26,545 nucleotides of DNA from Promethearchaeota archaeon (GTDB taxonomy: Archaea > Asgardarchaeota > Lokiarchaeia > Sigynarchaeales > SOKP01). Shown piece after piece: positions 14,142-22,347 of this stretch; positions within the stretch are counted from its first letter, which is position 1; the number at the start of each line of letters is the position of its first letter. Location: contig JAHLWT010000213.1 of the NCBI GenBank assembly GCA_019057775.1, forward strand, positions 1-26,545. Reading direction: 5' to 3'. The translations under genes were made by a program, and so were the position numbers. The notes beneath the pieces were generated by a model. It saw only the letters and a program-made list of their open reading frames with translations, did no database searches and had not been told where the DNA came from.

Positions 14142-17100
14142 ATGATAAGTTCAGAAAAAGAAGTTTTAGAAATTAAAGATTTCTACAAAAGTATTTTAGA
14201 CAATATAATTGATGGAGTCTGGGTAACTAATGCAGATGATATTATCTATTATACTAATAAAGGAATGGAAAATATTGCCGGTATCCCCGCTAAACAAATC
14301 GTTGGTTCTCATGTATTAAAGGATTTTCCTGAGAGCACATTAAAATATTTCAGACCTTATTATCAGAAAGCAAAAGATACATTAAAATCAGTTTTTTATG
14401 ACGCCATCCCTGTTAGAACACCATCAGGTATGCATAGTTATCAATCAGGATGGCTAATCCCTAGAATTAAAGAGGGTAAATATGATGGTATAATATGTAC
14501 CGTTGATGATGTTACAGAGCGTAAAGAGGCAGAAGAAAAATTAAAGAAATCAGAACTTCAATTAAGAGAGATAAATGTGGAATTAGATCAACGAGTAGAA
14601 GAGAGAACCATAAAATTAAAAGAATCCGAGCACAATCTTAAAGAAAGAGTCAAGGAATTAAGCTGTTTATACGGTATTTCTCAGCTTTTTGAAAGATCGA
14701 ATATCTCATTAGATGAAATATTCAAAGGAACGTTAGATTTAATTCCACTCGCATGGCAATTTCCAGAGCTAACATCTGCAAAAATTATATATGATACTAA
14801 AACCTTTCAAACGGATAATTTTAAAGAAACTAAATCTAATTTAACAACTAGCGTGAGAATAAATGAGAAGTTATTAGAAATAAAAGTTTATTATCTTGAA
14901 GACCAGCCTTTTGTCGAAGAAGAGAAATATTTGATAAGTGACATTGGAAATCGTTTAAAGGCAATAATTGAACAAAAAGAATCTAGAAATAGAATGGAAA
15001 AAGAACGAAATAATCTCATCAATATTCTAAATACTATGGGTAGTGGTGTTTATATTGTGAATTATCAATACGATGTCGAATTTATTAATCCTGCGTTAGA
15101 AAGAGAATTAGGACCGCTTAATGGGAAAAAATGTTATGATTATTTTCTTAATCGATCTGAGCCTTGTCCAGATTGCGCAAATAAATCGATCTTTGAGGGA
15201 GAAACACTAAGGCAAGAATTTTTTACCTCTAAAATAAATAAAACATTTGAGATTATTTCTACTCCTTTACTTAACCCTGATGGAAGCATATCAAAACTAG
15301 GTATTTTTTATGATATCACTGAGCGAAAAATAGCAGAACAAGAATTAGACGCATCAGAAATAAAATACCGAACTATTTTTGAAGAGGCATTGAATCCCAT
15401 TTTAATTGTTGGTGAAAATAATAAATACATTGACGTTAATAAAGCTGCGTGTGAATTTTTAGAATCTGATAAAGAAGAAATATTATGTAAGATTGTTTGG
15501 GATTATACTCCTCCATCTATTTTAGAGGAACAAAAAAGTACTCATGCTCCTTTTTATTCTAGGCGTACACTTGAAACAGAATATCTTGTGAATGGAAAAA
15601 TCAAAACTCTCCTACTTAATGTGGTACCATTTGAAGTAGCAGGTAAAAAATTCTTATATGGAATTGGACAGAATATTACAGATCGTCTAAAAGCAGAACA
15701 GAAATTAAAAGAATCTGAAGAAAGATGGAGATCTATTACTAATTATACTCCTGATAATATAATGCAAATAGATCTTGATGGAAATATATTGTTCATTAAT
15801 CATACTGTCCCTGATTTAAGCATTGATGAAGTGATTGGCAAACCAATTTATCAATTTGTTCCAGAAAAATATAGAGAAAATGTGAAAAAAACTTTTGCAA
15901 GGGTCTTAAGCACAGGTGAACCAGACAATTACGAAACTGGTTATCGTGATAAAGTAGGCAATGATTTTTTCTTTGAAGCTCATGTTGGCCCTATATGGGA
16001 ATCTGGTAAAATTTTAGGTTTTATAACTAGTTCTACTGATATAACAAATCGTAAAAAAGCTGAGCTAAAATTAAAAGAATCTGAAGAAAAATTTCGATCG
16101 ATATTTGAACATGCTGCGTTAGGTATTTCTCTAGTTGCTCCAGATGGCTCATTCATTAAAGTAAATCAAAAATTCTGTGGAATTCTAAAATATTCTCAAG
16201 AAGAATTACTTTCATTTAGTTTTCCAGAGATTACACACCCAGACGACCTTGAAGAGAGCATTATTGCTAAAAATAAGTTATTAGATGGTGAAATTTTAAC
16301 ATATTCTACTGAAAAGCGTTATAAATGTAAAGATAAGTCGATTGTTTGGGTCAATCTTACTACAGCTCTCTTACGTGATTCCTTACAAAAACCTAAATAT
16401 TTTATTACGATAATAGATGATATTTCAGATAAAAAAGAGTTAGAAGAGGAAAGAAATAAATTCTTTAACTTACCCTTACATTTACTTATAATTGCAGGAT
16501 TAGATGGTATTATTAAACGAGTAAATCCTGGATGGACTGAAAGATTAGGTTATGAAGCTGAGGAATTGGAGGGTAAAAACTTTCTGGAATTAGTACACCC
16601 CGATGATCGTGCTGCAACAATTGGTGAAATGGATAAACTCTCTAAAGGGATCACTACTTTCCACTTTGAAAATCGATATCGCCATAAAAAAGGAAATTAT
16701 CGAACACTTGCTTGGGCGGCTACATCTGATCCAGAAAAGGGAGTTATTTATGCAATCGCATATGATATTACTGAAAGAAAAATTGCTGAGAGTTTAATTC
16801 ATTTACAGCGTGATATCGCACTGAAGTTTAGTTTAGGGTCCGGGCTTGAAGAATTCGCTCGATTTTGTGTTGAAAATATTATTCAAATAGAGGAATTAGA
16901 TTATTGTGGCATTTATCTCGTTGAACAAAGTTCAGGTGATTTAAACTTGCTATTTTCCAAAGGGATGTCCAAAGAATCTACACACGGACTAAAAAGAATT
17001 AAAGCTGATTCCCCTAGAATGCTTTTAGTTATGGAAGGAAAGCAAAAATACACTAATCTTGAAAACTTATGCGTGCCGATTGATAATAACCTCCAAAATG

Positions 17101-18065
17101 AAGAACTTAACGCTGTTGCCTTAATACCTATAATATATGATAATGAAATAATAGGTTGTCTTAATGTAGCTTCTCGCACTCTCAATGAAATGCCTGTTTT
17201 TTTAAGAAACACTCTTGAAACTATAGCGAACCAGATTGGTAGTATTATAACTACCATCAATACAACTATGAAATTAAAAGATTCTGAAGAGAAATATAGT
17301 AACCTTTTCCAATATTCGAATGATGCCATTATACTCCATGATATAGAAGGGAATATAGTAGATGTAAATCAAAAAGCTATAGAATGGTTTGGTTATACTA
17401 AAGCAGAATTCATAAAAATGAAAATTTTTGAACTCCATCCATCCGAAGATTTAGAGATATCTCAGAAGGCTCTTAAGGATATAAAAAAAGATAAATTTGC
17501 AAATTTCGAAATTCGTTTCAAAATAAAAAATGGAGAAAAATTTTCTGCTGATGTATCCTCAAAAATAATTAAAATAGAAGATAAAACAATTATCCAAGGA
17601 GAAATCCGGGACATAACGGATAGGAAAAATGCAGAATTAAAATTAAGAGAATCTGAAGAGAAATATAGATTCCTAATTGAAAATGTACAAGAAGGAATTT
17701 GGGCAATTGATGAAAGTTCTATTACCACATTTGTTAATCCAAAAATGTGCAAATTGTTTGGTTATAATGAGGAAGAAATGATTGGACGGCATATATTTTC
17801 CTTTATGGATAAGAACAGTGAGAAGCTCGCAAACTATTACTTAAAGCGTAGAGAACTGGGAATAAAGGAAGCATTTGAGTTTCAGTTTATCAAAAAAAAT
17901 GGAAAAGTATTTTACACAAAAATAGAGACAACCCCGATTTTTGATGATGCGGGAAATTATAAAGGAGCACTTGGTGTTGTTTCTGATATTACTGAACGAA
18001 AGAAAGCAGTCAAGAAAATTGTAGATTTGGCAAGATTCCCTTCCGAGAATCCAATCCTGTTTTAA
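14142..18065 (+). CDS. Multi-PAS/GAF sensor histidine kinase, sensor part (frameshifted from its kinase core)
   Basis: 1307 aa with no signal peptide or membrane segment, so a cytosolic sensor. By eye: PAS at ~10-130; a coiled-coil (~135-165) and degenerate GAF-like region to ~285; PAS ~290-405 with a CPDC pair; PAS ~410-520; PAS ~525-645; PAS ~647-765; PAS ~770-885; GAF ~890-1045; PAS ~1048-1165; PAS ~1170-1290. Most PAS units end in 'DITxRK.AE.KLKESEE', the usual coupling helix. The frame stops after ARFPSENPILF. Supplying one base near 18053 turns this into ENPNPVLRVSKNKILYINNA and continues in the downstream kinase. So this is one ~1,630-residue gene with a one-base deletion, either a real mutation or an assembly error in an A run (CCAATCC versus expected CCAAATCC). 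The ligand is unknown. Confidence 0.85.
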   Translation: MISSEKEVLEIKDFYKSILDNIIDGVWVTNADDIIYYTNKGMENIAGIPAKQIVGSHVLKDFPESTLKYFRPYYQKAKDTLKSVFYDAIPVRTPSGMHSYQSGWLIPRIKEGKYDGIICTVDDVTERKEAEEKLKKSELQLREINVELDQRVEERTIKLKESEHNLKERVKELSCLYGISQLFERSNISLDEIFKGTLDLIPLAWQFPELTSAKIIYDTKTFQTDNFKETKSNLTTSVRINEKLLEIKVYYLEDQPFVEEEKYLISDIGNRLKAIIEQKESRNRMEKERNNLINILNTMGSGVYIVNYQYDVEFINPALERELGPLNGKKCYDYFLNRSEPCPDCANKSIFEGETLRQEFFTSKINKTFEIISTPLLNPDGSISKLGIFYDITERKIAEQELDASEIKYRTIFEEALNPILIVGENNKYIDVNKAACEFLESDKEEILCKIVWDYTPPSILEEQKSTHAPFYSRRTLETEYLVNGKIKTLLLNVVPFEVAGKKFLYGIGQNITDRLKAEQKLKESEERWRSITNYTPDNIMQIDLDGNILFINHTVPDLSIDEVIGKPIYQFVPEKYRENVKKTFARVLSTGEPDNYETGYRDKVGNDFFFEAHVGPIWESGKILGFITSSTDITNRKKAELKLKESEEKFRSIFEHAALGISLVAPDGSFIKVNQKFCGILKYSQEELLSFSFPEITHPDDLEESIIAKNKLLDGEILTYSTEKRYKCKDKSIVWVNLTTALLRDSLQKPKYFITIIDDISDKKELEEERNKFFNLPLHLLIIAGLDGIIKRVNPGWTERLGYEAEELEGKNFLELVHPDDRAATIGEMDKLSKGITTFHFENRYRHKKGNYRTLAWAATSDPEKGVIYAIAYDITERKIAESLIHLQRDIALKFSLGSGLEEFARFCVENIIQIEELDYCGIYLVEQSSGDLNLLFSKGMSKESTHGLKRIKADSPRMLLVMEGKQKYTNLENLCVPIDNNLQNEELNAVALIPIIYDNEIIGCLNVASRTLNEMPVFLRNTLETIANQIGSIITTINTTMKLKDSEEKYSNLFQYSNDAIILHDIEGNIVDVNQKAIEWFGYTKAEFIKMKIFELHPSEDLEISQKALKDIKKDKFANFEIRFKIKNGEKFSADVSSKIIKIEDKTIIQGEIRDITDRKNAELKLRESEEKYRFLIENVQEGIWAIDESSITTFVNPKMCKLFGYNEEEMIGRHIFSFMDKNSEKLANYYLKRRELGIKEAFEFQFIKKNGKVFYTKIETTPIFDDAGNYKGALGVVSDITERKKAVKKIVDLARFPSENPILF

Positions 18066-18112
18066 GAGTATCGAAGAATAAAATACTGTATATAAATAAT
18101 GCTGGAAAAGTT

Positions 18113-19033
18113 TTGTTTAATATTTCTAAAGGTGATCCTGTTCCCCCGTCATTGAAAATTACAGTAAATGATGCATCTAACTATAAAAGGATAGAACATT
18201 TTGAATTAGAAATTAATAATCATATTTTTTCTTTTGTTATTACACCGATACAAGAAGCAGGATATGTAAACATATATGGATCGGAAATAACTGCAATTAA
18301 AGAAGCTGAAAGAAAGTTAAAAGAATTAAACAAATTAAAATCCGACCTTTTAAGACGTACATCTCACGAATTAAAAACACCATTAGTCTCTATTAAAGGA
18401 TTTTCTGATCTTTTGCTGGAGGTACATCGAGAACAATTGGATGATTACATACTAAATACAATAGAGGAAATTAAGAAAGGATGCATAAGACTTGAAACTT
18501 TAATTAGCGATATCTTAAAAACTTCTGAGTTAGAATCTGGTACAATACATTTGATTAAATTTGAAGAAAATTTATCTTTTTTAATCTTATACTGTGTAAA
18601 AGAATTAAAAGGATTATATAAATTAAGAAACCATAAAGTTATAGCAAACATTCCCGATAATTTAATGGTTACAATGGAAAAAGAGCAAATACACCAAGTT
18701 ATTAGCAATTTATTAAGTAATTCCATAAAATTTACTCCTCCTAATGGAAAAATCGAGATTAATTCCAAAACTGTTAATAATTTTGTCGTAATTTCTATAA
18801 AAGATAATGGAATTGGATTTGCTGAGGAAGAAAAAGATAAGATATTTAAGCAATTTGGAAAGATTGAAAGATTTGGACTAGGATATGATGTTATATCTGA
18901 AGGAACAGGTTTAGGATTATATATTTCCAAAAAAATAATTGAATTACATGATGGGGAAATTTGGATGGAATCTGAAGGAAAAAATAAAGGATCCACATTT
19001 TATTTCTCACTTCCTATTGAAGATAAATTTTAG
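18113..19033 (+). CDS. Histidine kinase core (HisKA + HATPase_c), C-terminal part of the frameshifted sensor kinase
   Basis: 306 aa from a TTG at 18113; the reading frame really continues upstream to ~18053, where it joins the sensor part after a one-base shift. Residues ~1-65 are the rest of a degenerate PAS. HisKA follows with the phospho-accepting H85 in RRTSHELKTPLVSIKG. The ATPase domain has the N box (VISNLLSNSIKFTPPNGKIE), G1 (IKDNGIGF) and G2 (GTGLGLYISKKIIELHDGEI), ending GSTFYFSLPI. All catalytic motifs are intact. No response regulator is adjacent, so the partner is encoded elsewhere. If the TTG were used alone, the cell would make a kinase without its sensor; no Shine-Dalgarno supports that. 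Confidence 0.85.
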   Translation: MFNISKGDPVPPSLKITVNDASNYKRIEHFELEINNHIFSFVITPIQEAGYVNIYGSEITAIKEAERKLKELNKLKSDLLRRTSHELKTPLVSIKGFSDLLLEVHREQLDDYILNTIEEIKKGCIRLETLISDILKTSELESGTIHLIKFEENLSFLILYCVKELKGLYKLRNHKVIANIPDNLMVTMEKEQIHQVISNLLSNSIKFTPPNGKIEINSKTVNNFVVISIKDNGIGFAEEEKDKIFKQFGKIERFGLGYDVISEGTGLGLYISKKIIELHDGEIWMESEGKNKGSTFYFSLPIEDKF

Positions 19034-19467
19034 AATTTAATGCAAATCATAATATTATTCTAGATGTTAATTTACTCTTAATCAATACATCCCATTACAC
19101 TAAAGGATAATGCTATATTGAATACTTTATAACAATATCGTTTATTTTCATCTGATTCTCAAAGTTTCCAGGTGTTAACTGATGAATTTCAGGATATGAA
19201 GCTTGCAATCGATCGAGAGCTTATTAAAAGTTACAATCCATTAGTGGAGTTATTTACTAAAAGTAATAATTAACGTAATGATACACTAAATTTGTATATA
19301 AATAATATCTTGGAAAAGGTGTCCAATTCCCTCCAATATCGATTAAAATGAAGCTTTTTAGAATGTAAATCTTAAAAAATTTCTTAAGATTAATTTAATT
19401 GATTACAGTTAATTATAAGTAAAGGGAATACGATTTAATAATTAATCATTTCAATAAATGAATAAAA
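19034..19467. other. Intergenic region with decayed PAS-gene sequence
   Basis: 434 bp without an intact gene. Around 19131-19272 a 47-codon open stretch without a good start ends in SYNPLVELFTKSNN. From ~19290 the sequence resembles the last PAS of the upstream kinase (see next entry). The last ~90 bp are A/T-rich leader of the DUF433 gene. Confidence 0.5.
19236..19375 (+). pseudogene. Probable decayed PAS-domain fragment paralogous to the kinase gene
   Basis: TGTATATAAATAAT at 19293-19306 is identical to 18087-18100 in the kinase, and TGGAAAAG follows in both. With frameshifts allowed, the relic reads PLVELFTKSNN, then LYINN, then GKGVQFPPISIK. The kinase has KIVDLARFPSEN, LYINNAGK and KGDPVPPSLK in the same order. 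This looks like the remnant of a second, related sensor gene or a partial duplication. The region is short and A/T-rich, so confidence is moderate. Confidence 0.35.
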
Positions 19468-19701
19468 ATGATAGGATACCCTGATCGAATTAATATCGAT
19501 CCAAAGATTTTATTTGGAAAACCTGTTTTTAAAGGAACAAGAATTCCAATTTCTATAGTATTGAAAATGTTACGTGATGGAGCAACATTTCAAAAGATAA
19601 TAAACGAATATCCAAGGCTTACTGAAGAGGATATTAAAGCTGCTCTCGACTACTCTGTTTTTATTGTTGATCATCCCGAGGAAGAGATAATCGATATTTA
19701 A
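19468..19701 (+). CDS. DUF433 (VapB-like antitoxin) family protein, no toxin partner visible
   Basis: 77 aa. RINIDPKILFGKPVFKGTRI is the DUF433 signature ('I..dP.v..GkPvi.GTRi'), followed by helical DNA-binding-like residues (IVLKMLRDGATFQKIINEYP, LTEEDIKAALDY). Family members commonly precede a PIN-like (DUF5615) RNase toxin. Here the next gene is the convergent dehydrogenase, only 11 bp away, so the expected toxin is missing. It is an orphan antitoxin, or a free regulator. No strong Shine-Dalgarno is seen. Confidence 0.8.
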   Translation: MIGYPDRINIDPKILFGKPVFKGTRIPISIVLKMLRDGATFQKIINEYPRLTEEDIKAALDYSVFIVDHPEEEIIDI

Positions 19702-19712
19702 TTATAGATTTT

Positions 19713-21071
19713 TTAAAGGTTAATGCGACCTATTGCTCTAAATGGTAAAGATTTATTGAATTTATCATAATCGTATAATCTTCTTCCATCTACTAAATTC
19801 GGAGTTTTCATGTGTTTTTTAAAGTCATCAGGAGTAAGCGCTGCAAAATCATCCCACTCGGTAATCAATAAAGCGCATTCGGATTCATTTAAAGCTTCTT
19901 CGATAGAATCAGCATATTTTATTTTATCTCCTAATTCTATTTCCGCTGTTTCATTTGCCTTGGGATCATATCCAATAAGATCTATTATTCCCCTTTTCCT
20001 TAATTCATTCACGACTCTTATACTAGCTGCTTCTCGCATATCATCCGTACCCGGTTTGAACGCAAGCCCGAGTAAGGTAACTCTCTTACCTGCTAATTTT
20101 CCTGCTAATTCTTCAGCGATATTTACGATGTGGATTGCTTGGTCATCGTTAATCCCAAGAACTGCTTCTAATAATCGAGATGTGTACCCTTTAGATTTAG
20201 ACCATGCTTTTATCGCATTCACATCTTTGTGAAAACAAGAGCCACCAAAACCAACACCCGCCCTTAGAAAACGTGAATTTATTCTATAATCTAATCCGAC
20301 ACCCTTCATTACCTGTGATATGTCAACATTTGGTACTAATTCAGCAAAATTCGCAAATTCATTCGCGTAACTAATTTTAGTTGATAAAAGGCAATTATTT
20401 CCATATTTTACTAATTCAGCGCTTTCTAAATTCATCCGTAATATTGGACAATTTTCCAGATGATCACCATAAAAGTATTCATAGAATTCCTGTAACATTT
20501 CGCCACTTTTCTCATCAAACCCTCCAATAACAATTCTGTCTGGCCGTAAAGTATCTTCAATCGAACGCCCCTCTGCTAAAAACTCTGGTTGCATGCAGAG
20601 TCCAAAATCCTTTCCAGGTTCCTTTCCAGAAACTTCAGTTATAATCTTTCCAACTAAATTTCTCGAGGTTCCAGGAACTATGGTTGACCTTACAACGACT
20701 AAATGATATTCATCTTTTTGTTTAAGGGCTTCTCCAATTTCTTTAGCTGTACTCTCAATATATCCCAAGTTTATACTTTTATCTTCGCGCATGGGTGTAC
20801 CTTGCGTAATCATGGAAATATCTGTTTCAAGCACTGCTTTTACAGGATCAGTTAGACATTGTAAAAGCTCTGGTTTATTAGCTTTGATATCATCCATCAT
20901 CTCTTGTAATTCAGCTTCGTAGAATGGTGCCTTACTTTCATTTATCATTTTAGCTTTTTTCTCGTTATGAGTCGAGGCAAGAACTTTAATCTCTTTCTCG
21001 GCGAAGCACGCTGCGCTACAAAGCCCTATGAAGCCCGTTCCCAGGATGCTTACAGAATATTTGTAAACCAT
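19713..21071 (-). CDS. ugd: UDP-glucose/GDP-mannose dehydrogenase family protein (UDP-sugar 6-dehydrogenase)
   Basis: 452 aa, full length. The N-terminal NAD site is SILGTGFIGLCSA (GxGxxG at 11-16). STIVPGTSRNLV and MQPEFLAEGRS follow, then the central dimer helix (KYGNNCLLSTKISYANEFAN). The catalytic cysteine is C279 in GVGFGGSCFHKDVNAI. The C-terminal UDP-binding domain starts with LLGLAFKPGTDDMREAAS. It oxidises UDP-glucose (or UDP-GlcNAc/ManNAc) twice to the uronic acid for surface polysaccharides or N-glycans; the sugar cannot be fixed from sequence alone. It is a single gene with no glycan genes beside it. Its 3' end is copied at 13718-13774. Confidence 0.92.
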   Translation of the reverse strand: MVYKYSVSILGTGFIGLCSAACFAEKEIKVLASTHNEKKAKMINESKAPFYEAELQEMMDDIKANKPELLQCLTDPVKAVLETDISMITQGTPMREDKSINLGYIESTAKEIGEALKQKDEYHLVVVRSTIVPGTSRNLVGKIITEVSGKEPGKDFGLCMQPEFLAEGRSIEDTLRPDRIVIGGFDEKSGEMLQEFYEYFYGDHLENCPILRMNLESAELVKYGNNCLLSTKISYANEFANFAELVPNVDISQVMKGVGLDYRINSRFLRAGVGFGGSCFHKDVNAIKAWSKSKGYTSRLLEAVLGINDDQAIHIVNIAEELAGKLAGKRVTLLGLAFKPGTDDMREAASIRVVNELRKRGIIDLIGYDPKANETAEIELGDKIKYADSIEEALNESECALLITEWDDFAALTPDDFKKHMKTPNLVDGRRLYDYDKFNKSLPFRAIGRINL

Positions 21072-21261
21072 TGCTTTATTCCATTTTACAGTTTTTTAAA
21101 TATTTTAATAATATCAGAAAAATTAGGTTTAAGTTTAAACTTTTCGTTTATAACATTCATAGATAAAGATATCATCTATAGGTTTGAGAAATTTATATGC
21201 TTGAAAAGTTACTATCAAAAAGGGATCTATTACTTAATTTAACCTTCTAATTAAAAAACAG

Positions 21262-21732
21262 CTAATCTTGAATTTTCCACAAGTTTTCTTTTTTTGAAAG
21301 GTTTCCTATATCTATTTGTTTTTCAATAACTTCTTTAATTTTCTGATAATAACTATTGTTAATTAAGCATTCACCCTCGGTAAAACCATCTAAAATCAGG
21401 GGATTTCCTTGTTCAATAAATTTTAGGATTTCAGTGGGGCGATATAAGAAATAATCGACTGGGAGTAGGGGAATATGTAATGTCTGCTTGATTTCATTTA
21501 TTCTTTCAAATAACTTATCATTAGACCAATTCCCAACTAATATAAGATCAATATCACTTCTAATATTGAAATTTAGCCGGGCTCTTGAACCAATTAATAT
21601 AGAGCAAATTAATTTCTCATTTAAAGTGGATTTCACTTTTTCGAGAAATTCTTTTAATTCTCTTATTTCACCGATGTGCTTTCTAAATAATTTTCTACTA
21701 ATGTTAATATTTTTTTGCTCCAATTTAAACAA
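21262..21732 (-). CDS. MNT-type nucleotidyltransferase of the second HEPN/MNT pair
   Basis: 156 aa. Motif ILIGSRARLNFNIRSDIDLI gives G48-S49 and catalytic D60 and D62, as in minimal nucleotidyltransferases; the usual Gly after 'AR' is Leu. The only in-frame Met places the start 70 bp inside the HEPN gene. No downstream ATG, GTG or TTG precedes the core, so a long overlap with tight coupling seems real. It follows its HEPN partner, the opposite order to the pair at 6.3-7.2 kb. A role as antitoxin by AMP transfer to HEPN is family knowledge. Confidence 0.8.
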   Translation of the reverse strand: MFKLEQKNINISRKLFRKHIGEIRELKEFLEKVKSTLNEKLICSILIGSRARLNFNIRSDIDLILVGNWSNDKLFERINEIKQTLHIPLLPVDYFLYRPTEILKFIEQGNPLILDGFTEGECLINNSYYQKIKEVIEKQIDIGNLSKKENLWKIQD

Positions 21733-22079
21733 TCTTTTGCATTTTTTTCAGAATAATAGTCATGAGGAATTCCTGATACGAACGCATCTGGATACCTTGT
21801 AGATATATAATGCTTATCCAATTCTATTGCGCAATCTACAGGAATTTCTATATTTAGTTGATTTTTATTTTCTTGAACTTCATTAACTAAATCTTTTAGA
21901 GAATGACCAAATGGTCTTAAACCAATATTATATAATATGGCTTTTAATGATTTTTCTGCTGCTTGATGAGATAAAAAGCAAACTAATTCAAAGGATTTAA
22001 AATCTAAATTATTTTGAGCATATTGAAAATCAAATTTAGCTTGTTTTAACCATCGGCTCGCTTCTTCAAAATTTCCCAT
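21663..22079 (-). CDS. HEPN-domain protein of the second HEPN/MNT pair
   Basis: 138 aa and a clear HEPN: EEASRWLKQAKFDFQYAQNN, CFLSHQAAEKSLKAILYNIG, then FGHSLKDLV and ISTRYPDAF with later helices to the end. RYPD-type HEPN proteins are the common archaeal partner of MNT nucleotidyltransferases. The R-x4-H-x-Y RNase motif of HepT is not present in that exact form. First gene of the minus-strand pair; the nucleotidyltransferase starts inside it. The A/T-rich gap 22080-22347 upstream holds its promoter and that of the divergent 428-aa gene. Confidence 0.85.
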   Translation of the reverse strand: MGNFEEASRWLKQAKFDFQYAQNNLDFKSFELVCFLSHQAAEKSLKAILYNIGLRPFGHSLKDLVNEVQENKNQLNIEIPVDCAIELDKHYISTRYPDAFVSGIPHDYYSEKNAKDCLNWSKKILTLVENYLESTSVK

Positions 22080-22347
22080 ATTAAATTCATATATATTAGA
22101 TCTAATAAATTTATCCTTGATTTACTTACAAATAGTATATTTCTTCCAAATTTCTGAAATACGATGTTCATCACAATATCAAAATCTTTTCAATATAAAA
22201 TAAAGAAACATACAAATAAATTTATAATACAATGAAACTTGTATTAAAATTATGGACTCTTCCGATGAAAGTTGGAAGTATGGGAATTCCTTGGGTAGAA
22301 TTCAAAATTTTTAAATGTTAACAAAAAAAATAAGGTAAAATAATAAA

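Noticed and set aside
19131..19272. 47-codon open stretch ending FTKSNN as a small gene
   Set aside because: No start with a ribosome site at its 5' end; it is better explained as part of a decayed gene.
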